A stretch of 64,000 nt of DNA from Xanthoparmelia taractica (GCA_033085395.1 JANQBS010000170.1:1-64000); one strand, 5' to 3'; shown: positions 33,076-45,610, numbered from the stretch's first letter. Made by a program: numbers and translations. Notes: a model not told the origin generated them from the sequence alone.

Positions 33076-34391
33076 TCTCACTGCCGAGGCCTGGGACCTG
33101 CCCGTTTCGCCGGTCAAGTCGGAAAGGCCAGCGTGTAAATGGGTCCAGGAAAAAAGGATCAAGCGTGAGATCGAGGTGTGCAAAGTTGAGGTCTTAGCAG
33201 ACTTGAAGGCCGAATCCTTTAGGCGGCGGGCATGAGTCTGTCAGAGCCGTCCCTATGCTCTCCTTTCCTTTCCCCTTGATGAGATGAGTGATGGAAGCTT
33301 CAAGGCCGCTGAGTCGTGTTCCGACGCCGCAAGATTTGGACAGCTATGTAGGTGAGTGTGCTTAAGGAGGTAGGAGAGATGAGGAGAGAAGAGAGGAGGG
33401 AGAAGAAGAGAGAGAGAGGTAGAGAGAGGTACCAGACCTCTTTGCAAGTAGTTCCCTATTAATTATTTTTGGGTAGTAGGCCGATGGGCAAGAGGCAAGG
33501 TAGTGGGTAGGTACGTGTACTTCTATGGGCGGATTTTAATACGAGAATAGTGCGAAAAAGGCTCAATATTGCTTATTTACAAAAGACCAAAAGCATTTTG
33601 AGAAAGAAAGAAAAGAAAAGAAAAGAAAGAATTACAAGGTGGTTTTTGATTGTGAAAGGATGAGTGGATAGTATTATTATTATTTCATGAATAATTAATC
33701 ATTAATCATTTATTAAATTTGTTATCACCGTCGCTCGGTCAATGATGTATGGACCCAGCCTGGGTACTTCGTACCTGTACCTAGAAAGTACCTTACTTTT
33801 TACTTGTACTTTGACTATTATTCCCCCCTAATTCAATCTTACGAAGTACCTTTTCCGCCCTTCGGCGCCACCGGGAGTTCCCTTTTTTCTTTGAACTGCT
33901 ACACACCCACTACTTTCTAACTTTACTACCAGACTATCTTACCTAAGGTACGTACGTACAGTATAAAGCATTCTGTAATACTTTCTCCACTCAGCCGTCG
34001 TTTCGTTGACATCTCCAAATGTATCCAGGACCAAGTTGAAACCTTCTACTTCCATTGCTTATCCCGTAGGCCCCAAAACCTGCGTAAGTGAACCAAGGAC
34101 TGACCGGCCACGGTCTTCTCTCGGTCAACGGATACATGCATTATGATGACATACACCAAGACTCGGCACTACCTCGACAAATGATGCTTTCCTTGACACC
34201 ACCTTCCCAGCTTCGTCTGCACTCTCTACGCCTTTGCTAAAATCCCATGTAAGCCAGTCACCAAGTGATATATATCACCCCTGCCAAGCCAGGGGTTTTT
34301 TTTGACTACATGTGACAAATTCTAATCATGCCGATCGCGCCCTGTCCCTTACAGTTTTCGTCACGTTTCCGGTCTATAATGTGCCAGAGTC
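33076..34391. other. long upstream region of the GT32 gene
   Basis: 1.3 kb with no gene. It includes a GA-rich low-complexity tract at about 33360-33430, an AAAG/AAAAG microsatellite at about 33592-33628, and a pyrimidine-rich zone with repeated GTACCT-type words at about 33755-33850. It should hold the GT32 promoter and a long 5' leader and, at its right end, the 3' UTR of the acetyltransferase. No RNA gene was recognised. Confidence 0.55.
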
Positions 34392-35972
34392 TTAGCCCAA
34401 GAAGCTTCTAATGTTTCCTCCAATGTGTTCCAGATCCAGTAAGAATGTATCGTGTCCAAACAGAGAGGTATCCTCCCCTAGCTCAACATGCGTAACAGAT
34501 CGATTACCGGCCGCTCGCAGTGTCACCGCAATTTCCCTTTGCTGCCAGGCTGGAAAAAGTATATCGCTGGCGACGCCCATGACCAAAGTTGGATGACTGC
34601 GAAGCGCTTCAAGTCCAGCTACAAGATCATCAGGGGGTCTGATCGAAGTAGAGGCTATAGCATTGGAGGGAGACTGGGAAGCGGTCTCAGGGGCCTTCTC
34701 CTCATAAGGTTCGTCTGGCAGCGCGAGACTGCAAGAAGAGTCTTGTCCTACGACCTTTCCTTCGGCCGAATACCTTGAGTAGTTCCGCTGTCGGCGCTCA
34801 CACATACGCATTTGGTGCTCACGTCCAAGGTCAAACAGATCCATTGCCTTGGAGACGTAGAGAAAGCTATTGGCATCGTACTCCAAACAAAACTTCTCCC
34901 CAGCGTGATCAAGATACGTCTCTATAAGAAAATCTGGGCAAAGCGCCGGCGGTCGACTCGGGTCCGCTCTTCTTCGGCCAAAGCGCTGTTCCCATTCCGG
35001 TCCGCTTCGATACGTCACAGTAGCTATCTCTCGAGCGAGCTTCATACCTGCGTGCGGCGGTATGCTATTGTAGTAAAAGCCTCGTGACCAGTTCGGATCC
35101 ATCATGAGGACTTGACGTTGTGTATGCCGCATTGCGATGCTGTAGGGGTGACTTCGTGCGCAGCCGCTTACACTGACCACCTTGCCAACTCTTTCAGGAA
35201 ACAGCACGCCAGCTGCTAGACTTTGCATACCGCCCATGCTTGATCCGACACTTGCATGTAGCCCTTTGATCCCAAATGCGTCTAGCAACCTGAACTGTGC
35301 TCGCACCATGTCCTCCATTGTTAGAATAGGAAATCGCGTAGCGTAATGTAGGCCATCTGCCGGATCGAGTGAGCTAGGACCTGTACTGCCATAGCAGCCC
35401 CCTAGAACGTTCGTACAAATAATGAAATATCTGTCGGTGTCAAGAGGGGCTCCAGGGCCAATAAATTTCTCCCACCACCCAGGCTTTGGATTTGCCTCTG
35501 TACTGTGTGCATGACTAGATGCTGATAGCCCAGTATGTAGAAGTATGGCATTACTTTTATCCATGTTCAGTTGTCCCCAGTTCTCGTACGCTATATCAAA
35601 ATGTGGTAGGACGCCCCCCCAGTCGAGAAGCAATGCATCCTTGGAATGCCAATTGCGATGTATACCAGTGGTATACGACGGCTCAGGACCGGAGGCTAGG
35701 GAACGCTTAGAAAGTAAAGCCGTCCTAGCCTCTTGAGCATCGAGACATGGGAATGATAGGGCAGGATTGGAGGAGTCGGGAGGGTGAAGCGGTGGATCTC
35801 CAACGGCCTGTCCCAAAGCTGGCTGAGCTCTGCAAAAAGATGTTTCATGGAAACTCCGAGGGAGATCTTGGGCTCGACGCAAGGGTGAAAGGTGCAGTTG
35901 TCGGGCTTGGGGCTTTCCAACGAGCTTTGGTGCACTCCGCCCTGCGGTGAGAATGCCGTGTCGTACAAACAT
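34392..35972 (-). CDS. cysA: serine/homoserine O-acetyltransferase (alpha/beta-hydrolase, MET2 family)
   Basis: Single exon, 526 aa from ATG 35972 (MFVRHGILTAGRSAPK). The frame is open further 5' but only with a TTG start. The first about 40 residues are rich in Arg and lack acids, typical of a mitochondrial presequence. The alpha/beta-hydrolase core has FDIAYENWGQLN, TNVLGGCYGSTGPSS, the nucleophile elbow GSSMGGMQS with Ser245, ASDILFP with Asp470 and FGHDTF with His507 as the catalytic triad. Fungal proteins of this type, such as Aspergillus cysA and fission yeast cys2, acetylate serine from acetyl-CoA in cysteine synthesis. Homoserine acetyltransferases share the fold, so the substrate is inferred. 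The linker before the Asp is long and low in complexity. Located 224 bp downstream of the DUF427 gene, same strand. Confidence 0.9.
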   Translation of the reverse strand: MFVRHGILTAGRSAPKLVGKPQARQLHLSPLRRAQDLPRSFHETSFCRAQPALGQAVGDPPLHPPDSSNPALSFPCLDAQEARTALLSKRSLASGPEPSYTTGIHRNWHSKDALLLDWGGVLPHFDIAYENWGQLNMDKSNAILLHTGLSASSHAHSTEANPKPGWWEKFIGPGAPLDTDRYFIICTNVLGGCYGSTGPSSLDPADGLHYATRFPILTMEDMVRAQFRLLDAFGIKGLHASVGSSMGGMQSLAAGVLFPERVGKVVSVSGCARSHPYSIAMRHTQRQVLMMDPNWSRGFYYNSIPPHAGMKLAREIATVTYRSGPEWEQRFGRRRADPSRPPALCPDFLIETYLDHAGEKFCLEYDANSFLYVSKAMDLFDLGREHQMRMCERRQRNYSRYSAEGKVVGQDSSCSLALPDEPYEEKAPETASQSPSNAIASTSIRPPDDLVAGLEALRSHPTLVMGVASDILFPAWQQREIAVTLRAAGNRSVTHVELGEDTSLFGHDTFLLDLEHIGGNIRSFLG

Positions 35973-36196
35973 CTTGATGGCTGTCCCAGAGAAAGGCTCC
36001 GGAGGCACGTCGTAAGATAAGGGCAGCCATAATGGCAAGTGTAGGTATTTTACCGGAAATTCAAGTACGCAGATGACGTGCGCACTAAGACGATTGGTAA
36101 GAAGGGTCTAGCGTTAGATTGGGACTACCTTAGGGTTCGAGTTCTATTTTTGACAGAAGTTTCTGCTTGAAATGTGTGGAGCGGAGAGCGAGCTTT

Positions 36197-37332
36197 TTAC
36201 TCCACCTCTTTGACACCATCAATGTATATGTCGACCCTCTCATTGTAGAAACAAAGATGACCAGCAATGGGTGAGCACTCTACTGTGGGCGTCTTATACC
36301 ACCAAATCAAGTCTTTGTACTCCTTACCATTCACGACCACGTTGTAGTCTGATTGTGATTGGAAAGTCAACGTCCTTTGTTTGCCAGGACTGAGGATCGA
36401 GTCACTTACAATTTGCCATGCCTTTATACGGGCATAAGGACGCAGTGTCACTCTTCGTCAGGTATTCCCAATGTGCCTGTTGAGAAAAGGACTAAATGCA
36501 CAGCAATCGCAAGCACAACAAAAAGTCTTACCACGGTCTTAGGCATGTAGTATCTGGTTTGTAGCAAGGCCTCAAAAAGAAACATATTGCTGCTACTCTC
36601 CGCAATGGTAACACCGTCAACCTTGGCAGTGACAGTTCTCGTAGATTGAAGAATGTCAATTCTCTTGTATGGATCTTTCGGATGAATATAAATTGGCTGA
36701 TCTTCCTCGAACCATTGGTCTAGAATGGATTCTTATTAGTCCTTTCAGAGCTCGCTCATAGATGTTGTTGCACCTTACCCAAGGCGCCGAACTCAAATCG
36801 GATAAGCCCACTCAATGGGCCTTTCTCGAAGGTAAGTACACGGTCTGTTGATCGGCTTTCACAGTTCAGAGTTGCGAGAAATGCGGACTTGTCATTGTCG
36901 ACAGCATCATCCTTGGTCAACAAGCCTCTCTTGATCGCAGAACTTGGAACGTAGAATTGTGGATAATACGGATGCTCCCAGACATATCGAGCCCTAGATT
37001 ACCGGTTTCCAGTTAATATTCTTTTGTGAAGGGATTATATCGAGCTTTGCGAAATCTCAAAACAGGCCCCAAATTTTCACGTCTAGTCCAACAGAGGGGA
37101 CCCCGAACATACGTACTCTGTCGTATCGAAAACGTAGACATTGTCATACAAAGCTCGAACCCTGCGGCTCGTCTTCTCGAGCTTATGAGGTCCGTTGGCA
37201 AGTAAATTTTGTGCGAGTTTGGTAAGACTGAGCAAGTTCATCGATTAGAAGGAGCTTCGGATGAACGTGCTCTCACCTTGTCATTTCCAGTGTCGCAACC
37301 TCCTTGTGAAGCTCGAAGAAGTCAGGCTTCAT
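36197..37332 (-). CDS. DUF427 domain protein, six exons
   Basis: Exons on the minus strand 37332-37277, 37227-37117, 36993-36779, 36719-36532, 36476-36410 and 36348-36197 give 262 aa in continuous phase. The N-terminal half (RRVRALYDNVYVFDTTEARY, then VWEHPYYPQFYVPSSAIK) and the C-terminal half (QPIYIHPKDPYKRIDILQST, RYYMPKTVAHWEYL, SLCPYKGMANYYNVVVNG, LCFYNERVDIYIDGV) both look like DUF427 units, the duplicated arrangement common in fungi and actinobacteria. The biochemical role of the family is not established; it is sometimes labelled a nucleotidyltransferase-like domain. Introns are 49, 123, 59, 55 and 61 nt. Only about 110 bp of normal DNA separates the start from the right-hand RIP-mutated block. 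Confidence 0.87.
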
Positions 37333-37810
37333 GATCCAGGGCCTGAGAGCTTGAGGGAGGTCACTTTGATATGGATGATGTTTTGGAATCTACTTTAAGG
37401 CCGGTAGGGGGTCGGCGCAAATGCTTACAGAATGCTTGCACCAAGCTCGTTTATAGACTAGTGTTATCCCATCATTTTGTCTAGAAAGACGCCACCGATA
37501 TTCTGATGTTATATATAGATTTTTAAGCGAAAATAGCTATACGAATAATAGCTTTATATTTACAATTAAAATAGAAATCTATTTTCCTCGTCTTAGATTT
37601 TTTAAAATTATAAGATATTTTCTCGAAGTTACGTCGATAAGCTTTTTTAACTTATAAAATATATCGTTAATATATCTAAAATTAATATATTAATAGATAA
37701 GCTTAATACTACGAAGAGAATCTTATTTAAATAATTCTATAATAATAGAATAACTAAAGATAATATATATAATAGAATAAGTATTTAAAGATAAGCTTTT
37801 AATAGTAGAA

Positions 37811-37860
37811 TTTATTAAAAAGTAAATATTAGAAAATACTTAATTCTCTATCTATATTTA
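37811..37860 (+). repeat. direct repeat flanking the tRNA-like insert, left copy
   Basis: Matches 38081-38130 at 45 of 50 positions, including an unbroken stretch of more than 25 bases. The two copies bracket the segment 37861-38080. Too long for an ordinary target-site duplication of a SINE. Confidence 0.75.
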
Positions 37861-38080
37861 TTTCAACACGATTCTTAAAGAGAGAAGTAAGATTTTTGAA
37901 TTATAACTTTTATTTACGAAAGCTAAGTGCGTAGTTAATTAGCGTGTCGCGGTTTTTATCACTTAATTTTAATGTGATTTATACGATAGTCGAATTCGAA
38001 CCGCGACCCTTGTTTTGCAGGGCGGAATTCTTCCGAGGTTTTTTTCGAGTACTTTCTCACTCGGCTAACCGAGCTCATAA
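37861..38080 (-). mobile_element. tRNA-like / SINE-like insert with Pol III box motifs
   Basis: Much less mutated than its flanks. On the minus strand it has TAGCCGAGTGAG (38056-38067), close to the Pol III A box, and GGTTCGAATTC (37992-38002), one base from the B-box consensus, 65 nt apart. Between them is CCCTGCAAAACAAGGG, an anticodon-arm-like hairpin. No acceptor stem or T stem closes properly, so it is not a working tRNA gene. It could be a tRNA-derived SINE or a pseudo-tRNA within a larger insertion. Confidence 0.4.
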
Positions 38081-38130
38081 TCTATTAAAATATAAATATT
38101 AGAAAATACTTAATTCTCTATTTATATTTT
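38081..38130 (+). repeat. direct repeat flanking the tRNA-like insert, right copy
   Basis: Right-hand partner of 37811-37860; the differences are three transversions and two transitions. Confidence 0.75.
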
Positions 38131-40984
38131 ATATTAATAGAATTCTAGATATTAGATAGCTCTTAGCTAAATAAACGCTCTCGTAAATATCTCTTAAGAA
38201 TAAGCTATCTCTAATATTATCTAACTTATTTATAATTATATATAGATACTAAGATAAATATTCTATAGATTAAATATTACGAGAAGTATTTAGTAGCTTA
38301 AATATTTATTAAAGAGCGTACGTAAATTTTTAGTCTCTAAAGAAGACACTTAATATAAAGCTATATTATAATTGTTAATAGAAGAAGTATTAACTCGACT
38401 TTATAATTCGCGTATTATATTTAATATAATCGTAAGGTTTACTTTTTAAAAGTTATTATTATTATATTTAAAAGTAAAGTAATTAAAATATCTTAGTTAA
38501 AGATTAAAGTTATTAAATATTATTATATCTCTTAGCGATGTATATTACTATATAATATTAACTTAGTATCTATTTACTTTAGTAACTATTTTAGTCGATT
38601 AGATTTTCTTTTTATATATAATAATCGAAGCGCGCTAGAGATATCTTTAAAATAGTAGATATCTTATTAAAATTAATATTAAAAAAGTAAACGCGCTAGT
38701 TATATTTCGCTTAGATAATCTTTTTTTAGATATAATATAAGCTTTAAGCTATATTAAAGAAAGTTAAATTAAGTCTATTCGTCTTTCTAAATAACTTTCT
38801 TAATTTTATAACTCTTATAGACTTTCTTTCGCGTCGAATTTTCTTTATATAAAAGAGACTAAGCTTTATATTATTATAATCTAAATTATTATATAGAAGT
38901 ATAATAATAAGATCTATATTTTCGAAAAACTCTTCTTTATCTATATAATCTTAGAATTAAAATAGTATAGTACGATCGAAATTCTCTAAGCGTAGATTAT
39001 CGAGATATAGCTTAACTATACTTATAAAATTAGCGTAAAAGTCTATTAAAATCGATATATTAGCTAATAACTTTAGTACTAATATAATAACGTAAGAGAA
39101 TATTGATTATTTAACGTCGCTTAGAACTTTTAAATATAAACTCTTCGTAATAGTAAGCGAAAAAATAATCGAATATAAATTAGATATTCTTTTAGTACGT
39201 TAGCTTCGAGAAAGTCTCGTAAAATCTATTCTTAAAACTAATATACTTTAGTTCGAGCGTGATCTAAAGAAGTAGCTTTATATAACTCTAAATAATATTA
39301 ATTAGCTATTATTATAATTATAGTCTTTTTAAAAATACTTATCTCTATTCGAGATAGATACTTAAACTTCTATATAGAGACGTTACTATAAACGCGTTCT
39401 ATTATACAAGCGAAGTAGTAATTCTTCTCGCGTATCTAATAGTTAATAATATCTTAAATTATACTAGAAATCTACTCTATACTAGACTTAAGATATCGAA
39501 AATAAAGAAGACGAGTCTTTAATTAAACTTCTCGCTTAAAAAATCGCTATAAAACTTCGTCTATTTCTAGACGAGCGAAAGATAAGATAAAATTATCTAC
39601 TATAGATATAGCGAGTAAACTAATTAATATAGAGCGAGAGAGCTCGAATTAGAATAAGAGAATCTATAATACTAAAAGGCGTATATTAGTATATTAATTT
39701 TTTAATAGCGTACTATAAAGTAAAGATAGAAATACAACTCTAATTACTATAATTTAATTTATATATAATTAATAACGCGAGTAGTAATAATTAGAGAAGA
39801 GAGTATAATTATTATAAAATAATCATAATAGAGAAGATATGAAAAATAGATAAATTAGTATAGCGCTAGTCTAAATATAGATTAGATTTAGAAATTTTAG
39901 TAATAGAGCTAATATACGCTAGATCTAAAACGATCTAGATTAAAATATCCTAATTTTAATTTTCGCTATGTTCTTTATCTATAGTACTCTAATCTATAAG
40001 AAAAGAAAACTTAACTATATAAGGTTTCGAGATATAAAATAGAAGTCTAGAGTTTAGAAGATTTAAGTAGTCAATAAGTAATATAGTTACTATTCGATAA
40101 AGAGCTAAGAGAGAAGATACTAAAGCTTCTAGATTTATATAGACTATCTTTTTAATATATTAATAATTCTATTAAATATTAAATATTATATATATTTATA
40201 GATTTATCTCGATTATAAGTAGAATCTATATAGTCTAATTAGACTTTTCTTTATCTTATCTAGAATCTATATAGATAGATAAATTTATTCTAAAATAGAG
40301 TAGATTTTATTCTACTTTATAATATTCTTACTAAAGCTTTTCTCTAGCTTTTACTTATATTATTTTCTATTTTAAAATAAGATTAATATAATATATAAAT
40401 TATAAATTATAGCTATATTTATCTTATAAGATACTACGCTCGCTTCGCTATTCTAGTTCGACTATATTTTCTTATTTTACTCTCTTATCTATAGTTTATT
40501 CTTACTTCTTATTAATGATTCTCGTTATCTATTTTATAACTCTAATTAAACTATCTTTAATATCTTTTACTATTACTTTTTTCGATTTAAATATCTTTGA
40601 AGATATTTTTAAATTACTTTAATTTTCTATCTTTTTCTTAACTATCTTTACGTCTTCTCTTCTTATTTTATTTTTTACTCTTCTTTTTCTATAGCTTTAT
40701 CTTCTTATCTTCTTAAATTAGAATATTTAATATACTTTTCTTACTATATTATTTTATAGTGATATAATTTATTAGTAATTTTTAATATAATATTAAGACC
40801 GAGAACGCTCTCTTTAGACTAGCGATATTATTCTTCGAGAAAATATATACTTATAGAATAATTTAAGACGCGTATTAAGACTAGAATTACTACGAGTATA
40901 TAGAATTATAAAGTTATAAAAGTAATAAAGTAATAAGATTTTAAGATCGAATTTCTTATTAGAATAATTAGTTATTACGCTAGT

Positions 40985-41150
40985 TGTAACGGCAATAAGT
41001 GTATGATTAGTTGGGTGTGTAAGTCTTGATTCTTCTAAGTTGGAAAAATCTATCTAAGTTAGAGTCAGTCAAGCCAGCTAGCCAAGCACTTGTCTTAGCC
41101 GATTTCTTAATTGACTTAATAAGTGCGTTTTCGTGATAGTATTCGCCGAA
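40985..41150 (+). repeat. LTR-like or TE-terminal repeat, copy 1
   Basis: Begins TGTAACGGCAATAAGTG, the way many fungal LTRs begin. It shares about 150 bp with 52720-52895, including TTGGAAAA, AGCCAAGCACTTG and TTCGTGA. It contains a hairpin-forming GCACTT...AAGTGC. It is less mutated than its surroundings. Could be the LTR or another terminus of the element carrying the RT at 47.6 kb; that link is inference. Confidence 0.45.
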
Positions 41151-41869
41151 ATAAAAGAAAAAGCGAGCGATCTCGCTTGCTATTATATATATATTAAAAT
41201 ATATAAAAAAAATATTATATCGATTAATAATAGTATATTAAAATTAAAAAGAAGTTTTAATAATAATAAGATTTTTTTAATAGTTAAACTATATAGTTAG
41301 AATATTATTTAGAATATTACTTAATATATAAATATCGAATATTAATTAATACTAATAATTATAAAATAATAACTATATCTTTAATAATTATATAAATATT
41401 ATCGAATAGAGAATAATTATTTCTCGATTAATAATACTCGTTGAACGTTTAAATAGATATAATATAAGTATTATTTAGACTACTTTTTAGAACGATCTTT
41501 TTCTTTTATAAAATTTAGTTAGAAAGATAAAAATAAGATTATAGAGATAAGTATAAATATAGATATAATAACTCGAATTCTAGTTACTTTCTTTTTATAT
41601 TTCTTTATTAACTTAGAAGTATTATTAAGATTCTTAATATTATATTATTAATTATATTTAGAATTATATTTCTTTTATCTTATTAGATATTCTATAATTA
41701 AATTATATTTTTTCTTAATAATTCGTTTATTAAGAAGTTATTCGATTTTTAAATTAATATTATTATTATTATTATTAAAAATAAATAAAATATATTAAGA
41801 TTAAGGGCGTTAAAAAGAATCGTTCTATAACGTAAAATAAGATTTTAATTATAAAGACGAGATAAACTC

Positions 41870-42700
41870 TTTATTCTATAGAAATAGCAAGTCTATAGAT
41901 AAGTTTATCTATTTTATTTATTATCTAAAAAAGATTGACAATTTATTATAATAGCTTATTAATAATGTTAAGAATAGAGAAAATCTTATAGTCTTTATAT
42001 AGTCGAAGAAGTATTTATTCTCTTATTCTAAGAAATATTAATCAATACTTTTTATCGTAATTAAATTTATTAAATATTTAAGTAAAATTAATAATATCTT
42101 TAGCTATAATTCGTATAGAGACGTAATCGATTTTAGCTAATAAACGAAGTAATTTAAGAATCTATTAGAAGTAAAATCGTAGATTATCTCGCTCGATATA
42201 ATCTTAGAAGAAGCGAAGTTATTTAAGAAGATTTATATTCGTAATAGAACTTTTAATTATAAAGAAGATCTATTAAGAATATACACGAAGTATCTTAAAG
42301 CTATCTTAGTAGTCTAATTAGTACGTTCGCTTATAATATTAATCTATAATAATAAACTATTAAATAAAATAGAGAAATCTTTAATAATTTAAAAAGCGAT
42401 TTATAAAGCTTCGAATAAAATTTTCTATCTCGATCGCTAATAATAATTATTAAGATTTCTTAATTAATAATATCAAGTTGATTTAAAAGTGCTTTTATCT
42501 AATTAAATACTTTTTAAATTAACTTATTAAAAATTAATTAAATAACTTTTATAAACTTATAAATAATAAATTTAATTTAATTTAACTTATAATTTAATAG
42601 AAATAATATTAAATAAAGTTAATAATTAGAGTATAAAAAGACACGGGCGAAGATAAGATTAACTATAAGCTATCGTAAGGTGCGTGTCTTCTTATCTATA
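41870..42700 (+). pseudogene. possible gag relic of a Ty3/gypsy element
   Basis: On the plus strand, long low-stop stretches can be read here with hydrophilic, lysine/isoleucine-rich peptides and spacing before the RT-bearing region that fits gag. No zinc knuckle or diagnostic motif survives, so the call rests mainly on position. Confidence 0.25.
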
Positions 42701-43639
42701 GAATTAAATATTTTAAATAATATCGAATAAAGTCTTATAAGCGCTTTATAATTTCATAAATATATTAGAATAATATAACGATTTCGTAGTATCTCTAAAA
42801 GTTAAAATATTCTTCTCTATATATTAAAGTAAGAATATCTTTTATTAATAAAGAGAAAATATAAAACTATTATTAACTAATAATTCTATTAATATAAAAG
42901 ATAAGATCTCGCTATATTTCGTAAATAAGACTTTATTATTTTTATTATTAATTCTCTTTTAGTCGAGACGAAAAATAAGAATTAATATTAATAATAAAGA
43001 GATGCTTTCTTCGTATAAAAGATAAAGATATTATATTCTCGCTAGCTAGACTATTATTAATATTTAGCTATAGGAAAATTATTTTTTAATAATTATCTTA
43101 TTAATAGTCTTAAATATATTTCTTATAAAATAAAGTATTTATTTCTATTAAACTTATAATATAGAGAGTATTTAACTTCGAATAATGATAAGATAGCGAA
43201 TTATCTCTATTTAGACTTATAAGCCTTAATAGAGTATTAGATATAATATATTCTTTATTAGGTTTATGAGAAACAATTAGATTAAACTATCTTAAGAATT
43301 AAGTAGCTCGAATTAAACGAATATTTATCCGCATTATTAACGTGATTAAAATAATCGAATTTTATTTCATAAAATTGATAATAATAGAATAATCGATTTA
43401 TCTTTTTATAGAATACTTTAAAGATTCGATTTTATATCTTATTCTTATTTTCTTTAGATATTAAATAAGATTAATAATCTTTAATTTCGTAGATTAATAA
43501 TTTCTTTCTATTATAATTAAAAGTCTTAATAGAAAAAGAATTATCTTCGTTTCTATATAAAAAGATTATTTATTATTCTTATATATATTCGATTTAATAT
43601 AAAAGACTATCGTCTTAAAATTAAACTTCTTTAAGATAT

Positions 43640-45483
43640 TTAAGTTAATTTATAAAGTTTAAATATTATTAAAATATATTAAAATTATATATTAAGATAA
43701 TATTTTTTAAAGAAGTTAAAAAGAAGTTAATTGCTTCTCTAATATTATAGATAGCTTTATTCTAAAAGAGTATTATTTTCGCTAACGTTTAAAGTTTAAT
43801 ACTTTTTTAAAAAGTAGTATTTTAAGATTTTATAAGAGCTATATTAATTATATATAAAAATAAACGTATTAACGTAGATAGCTAGTTAATCTTAAATAAT
43901 GTTTAAGTTCTCTTAAAGTATTAAAATATTATAAATTTAAAGTAGCTTTAAGCTTATTTTTTAATAAAATTAAATTAAAAGAATTAATATTTTTATTTAA
44001 TAAATTAACGTTTAAATAACTTAAAAAGACTTTTATAAAAGAAATAATAATATTAAATCTTATAAAAAGCTTAAATAATTAGCGAAGATCTTATAAGTAC
44101 TATTAAAAGTTTCTTAATCTCTATAACTTATAATAATCTATATATATCGATAGTTTAAATATACTCGATATTAATAAAAAAAATAAAGTAATATCGATTA
44201 TTAAAATAAAATTATAATTAATTAATATCTTAATTATATTTTATTAAAGAGGTATTAAATATATATCTCGAAGTAATAAGTTATTTAAATCTCGAATATT
44301 AATTATTAATCTTTTCTTTATAATATTATTAAATAGTATTTTTAATATAATAAATATCAAATAAAAGAAGAATATAGAATCTTAAGTTTATTTAAGTTTT
44401 TTCTATTCGTATAGCTTATTAAAGACTTTATCGACTATCTCTCGATCTCGTGTGTTTAAGAAATAGATTTTAATCTTTTTATTAATCTTAATTTATTAGT
44501 TATTTCTTAGCGAAAGCTTTATTTATTTCTCTTTTAACACTTTAATAAAGTCGATATTTTATTAAATCTATGAAAATTTGTTAATTAAATCGATTAATAT
44601 AATTCTAATCTATATAATTCTAAAAATTATCATTTTATTTAATAGTCTATTTTCTTTAATTAATAAGAGAGTTAATTAATTTAAGCTTAAGTTTATACTT
44701 AAATTTATAATTATTTTCGTTAAGACGAATTTAAATTCGATATTAATTTAAAAATAATTTTCGTAATTTATTTCGAGAATATTTTTAAGTCTTAATTTTC
44801 TTAAAACTAAATAAATATATTAGATTTATTTCGAATTAGAATTTTAGTTATTATATAATTAATTAAATAAGCGAATATTATTAAATTCGTCTATACTATT
44901 AATTTAAATAATCAATTACGATCGTTAAATAAATAAATTTCTTTAATTAATAGAATTATTTTATTATATAAAGATACGAAAATAAATAATTTAATATAAA
45001 TCTTTCTTTGAATAAACTCGCCTCGAGATCGAGTAATAATATTAATCGTACTACTATAGCTATTAATTCTTACTTTCTTATTAATTATATTAATAATAAT
45101 TTCTTTAGACTTAATAATATTATTTTCGATAAGCATTTTAACACGTAAGTTATCGATAATATATAATTCTCTACGTAAATATATAAGCAATTTTTAATCT
45201 TAATTATTAATTTTAGAAAATTAGATATCTTATATAATATACTTCGAAGTCTCGTGCTTAATAGTATTAATCTTATATGTTTATAAAGATGTTATTATTT
45301 TAAAGATAGCTACTTTCATATATTATTAAGAATATTATAATCTACTAATTGAACTTATATTATATTTAATATTAATATCAACTTTATTTTCTTAATTAAT
45401 AGAATCGAGTTTAATCTTAATCATAATATAAGTTTAATTTCGAAAAATAAAATTATTTCTTAAATTCTAATTAAAAGCGATAA
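43640..45483 (-). repeat. 1.85-kb direct repeat X, copy 1, with retroelement protease fragment
   Basis: Aligns along its length with 48240-50190, starting TTATAAAGTTT, then A or G, then AATATTATTAA, and ending TTCTAATTAAAAGCGATAAACT. The minus strand of 44912-45190 encodes a peptide (ELYIIDNLRVKMLIENNIIK, later TRSRGEFIQRK) that resembles the aspartic-protease region of fungal Ty3/gypsy polyproteins, followed at lower coordinates by a peptide like the protease-RT linker (LIDLINKFS). Confidence 0.7.
44912..45190 (-). pseudogene. gypsy aspartic-protease fragment, copy 1
   Basis: An uninterrupted 92-aa frame: LREL-like start, DNLRVKMLIENNIIKS (in intact relatives a GNDIL-type motif), INKKVRINSYSSTINI and RSRGEFIQRKIYIK. 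This matches the retropepsin and following segment of fungal Ty3-type elements. Its twin is 49605-49895. RIP-changed; not functional. Confidence 0.55.
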
Positions 45484-45610
45484 ACTATTAGGCCTAGCGC
45501 TACATGTGCCTTAGCGCCGACTACTTATGGGTCCAGGGTCCATTACGGGGTCCTAGCGGGGTCCATAACCTAAGGCCTTGGCGGGGCCTTGACGATCATA
45601 TGTCTTCTTC
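45484..45610. repeat. GC-rich unmutated island within the AT block
   Basis: About 120 bp of high GC content (GCGCTACATGTGCCTTAGCG, GGGTCC repeated four times, GGCCTTGGCGGGGCCTTG) in the middle of very AT-rich DNA. It begins exactly where repeat X copy 1 stops matching copy 2. It looks like an insertion or terminus that was not RIP-mutated. No gene. Confidence 0.55.

Larger units (their letters stand above)
37450..40984. other. start of the right AT-rich RIP-mutated block
   Basis: Base composition drops abruptly to very AT-rich at about 37450. Most of this stretch is stop-filled in all frames with CpA depletion. Apart from the insert at 37861-38080, I recognised no gene or TE protein. Confidence 0.65.
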
